The notes below the pieces were generated by a model, which had not been told where the DNA came from, did not search any database, and saw only the letters and a list, made by a program, of their open reading frames with translations. Shown piece after piece: positions 63,778 through 64,000 of a DNA stretch of 64,000 bases (its first letter is position 1; each line of letters opens with the position of its first letter). Source of the stretch: PFL42 sp963789825 (GTDB lineage Bacteria; Chloroflexota; Anaerolineae; Anaerolineales; E44-bin32); the NCBI GenBank assembly GCA_963789825.1, contig CAWBME010000006.1:248001-312000 (forward strand), given 5' to 3'. The position numbers and the translations under genes were made by a program.

Positions 63778-64000
63778 ATGCCCTTCCGGCAGCTCGGCGA
63801 GCTCCGCTTCCTCGAATTCGGCAGTCTGAGCAGTCCCCACCTGACGCATGGCATCTTCACGCGAATCGGCGGACTCAGTCCGGCGCCGTGGCAATCGCTC
63901 AACTTGGGGAGCACGGTCGGCGATTCGCCGGAGAATGTCCGCGGCAATCGGGCGCGCTTGCTGCGTGCCGTCGATCGACCGGAGCAGAGCCTGCACGAGG
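63778..64000 (+). CDS. polyphenol oxidase/YfiH (PgeF) family protein, 3' partial
   Basis: First 74 residues only, running off the window. LTHGIFTRIGGLSPAPWQSL and LNLGSTVGDSPENVRGNRARLL match the start of the YfiH/PgeF/laccase-domain family, which removes misincorporated amino acids from peptidoglycan precursors in E. coli and has purine nucleoside phosphorylase activity in some members. No frame break visible. The start follows the TAGACT box by 7 nt. Confidence 0.85.
   Translation, partial: MPFRQLGELRFLEFGSLSSPHLTHGIFTRIGGLSPAPWQSLNLGSTVGDSPENVRGNRARLLRAVDRPEQSLHE

Noticed and set aside
1..64000. CRISPR array, transposase, prophage or integrated element
   Set aside because: No regularly spaced repeats, transposase motif or phage structural gene was seen; the only recombinase (36213) appears degenerate and has no att-like flanks.

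Overview
This window is a high-GC bacterial chromosome segment packed with genes on both strands. Gene content and protein style point to an uncultured member of the Chloroflexota, most likely class Anaerolineae: many GAF/receiver/kinase sensors, beta-propeller lipoproteins, a PadR-led aa3-type oxidase operon, DUF2085, a 7TM-GAF regulator, and TATAAT-like boxes 6-8 nt in front of start codons. The phylum assignment is an inference from overall resemblance, not from a marker-gene tree.

Layout. 1-5400: a truncated GAF/PAS/histidine kinase/receiver protein, an orphan ParA-type ATPase, a single-domain response regulator, a DUF192 protein and a LysM-M23 cell-wall hydrolase. 5400-16000: a divergent DUF2007 gene, an unrecognised two-gene unit, a lipoprotein, tRNA-Arg(TCT), a receiver-PP2C phosphatase coupled to a giant beta-propeller hybrid kinase, and a secreted WD40 protein. 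16600-20700: an OmpR-type two-component pair convergent with uvrB. 21600-25400: a small hypothetical, a CAP-domain lipoprotein, PolX and a DegV protein. 25600-34100: padR, the cytochrome c oxidase operon (subunits II, I, III, IV, heme farnesyltransferase), convergent with a minus-strand cluster of SCO1, a FixH/YtkA-like lipoprotein, a NapH/NosR-like polyferredoxin and a FixH-like membrane protein. 34100-46100: aldo/keto reductase, SDR, a degenerate tyrosine recombinase, purine nucleoside phosphorylase, GNAT, a 7TM-GAF-HTH regulator, an S1-repeat protein, ftsK, a CDP-alcohol phosphatidyltransferase and lgt. 46100-57800: an ABC ATPase with an ABC-2/SpoIIM fusion permease, a metallo-beta-lactamase-fold hydrolase, a cNMP-binding protein divergent from hsp20-lon, a response regulator, a PHP-AlbA_2 fusion, GNAT, MogA and an MFS transporter. 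58300-64000: a CsoR-CopZ-CopA copper operon, then CcdA, a TlpA-type thioredoxin, a glutaredoxin-DUF2085 fusion and the start of a YfiH/PgeF gene.

How the parts work together. Copper handling and respiratory oxidase assembly recur: oxidase structural genes, heme O synthesis, the SCO1 copper chaperone, FixH-like and polyferredoxin membrane proteins, a Cu(I) sensor with chaperone and exporter, and a CcdA/TlpA thiol-reduction route that could serve cytochrome c maturation and CuA assembly. Hsp20-Lon and UvrB/PolX cover protein and DNA quality control.

Caution on sequence quality. About sixteen reading-frame breaks interrupt otherwise intact genes, including ftsK, lon, polX and uvrB. Where the break can be pinned down, removing one surplus base restores the family sequence. 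I treat these as probable assembly or sequencing insertions and give one spanning feature per gene. No CRISPR array, insertion sequence, prophage or rRNA was seen.
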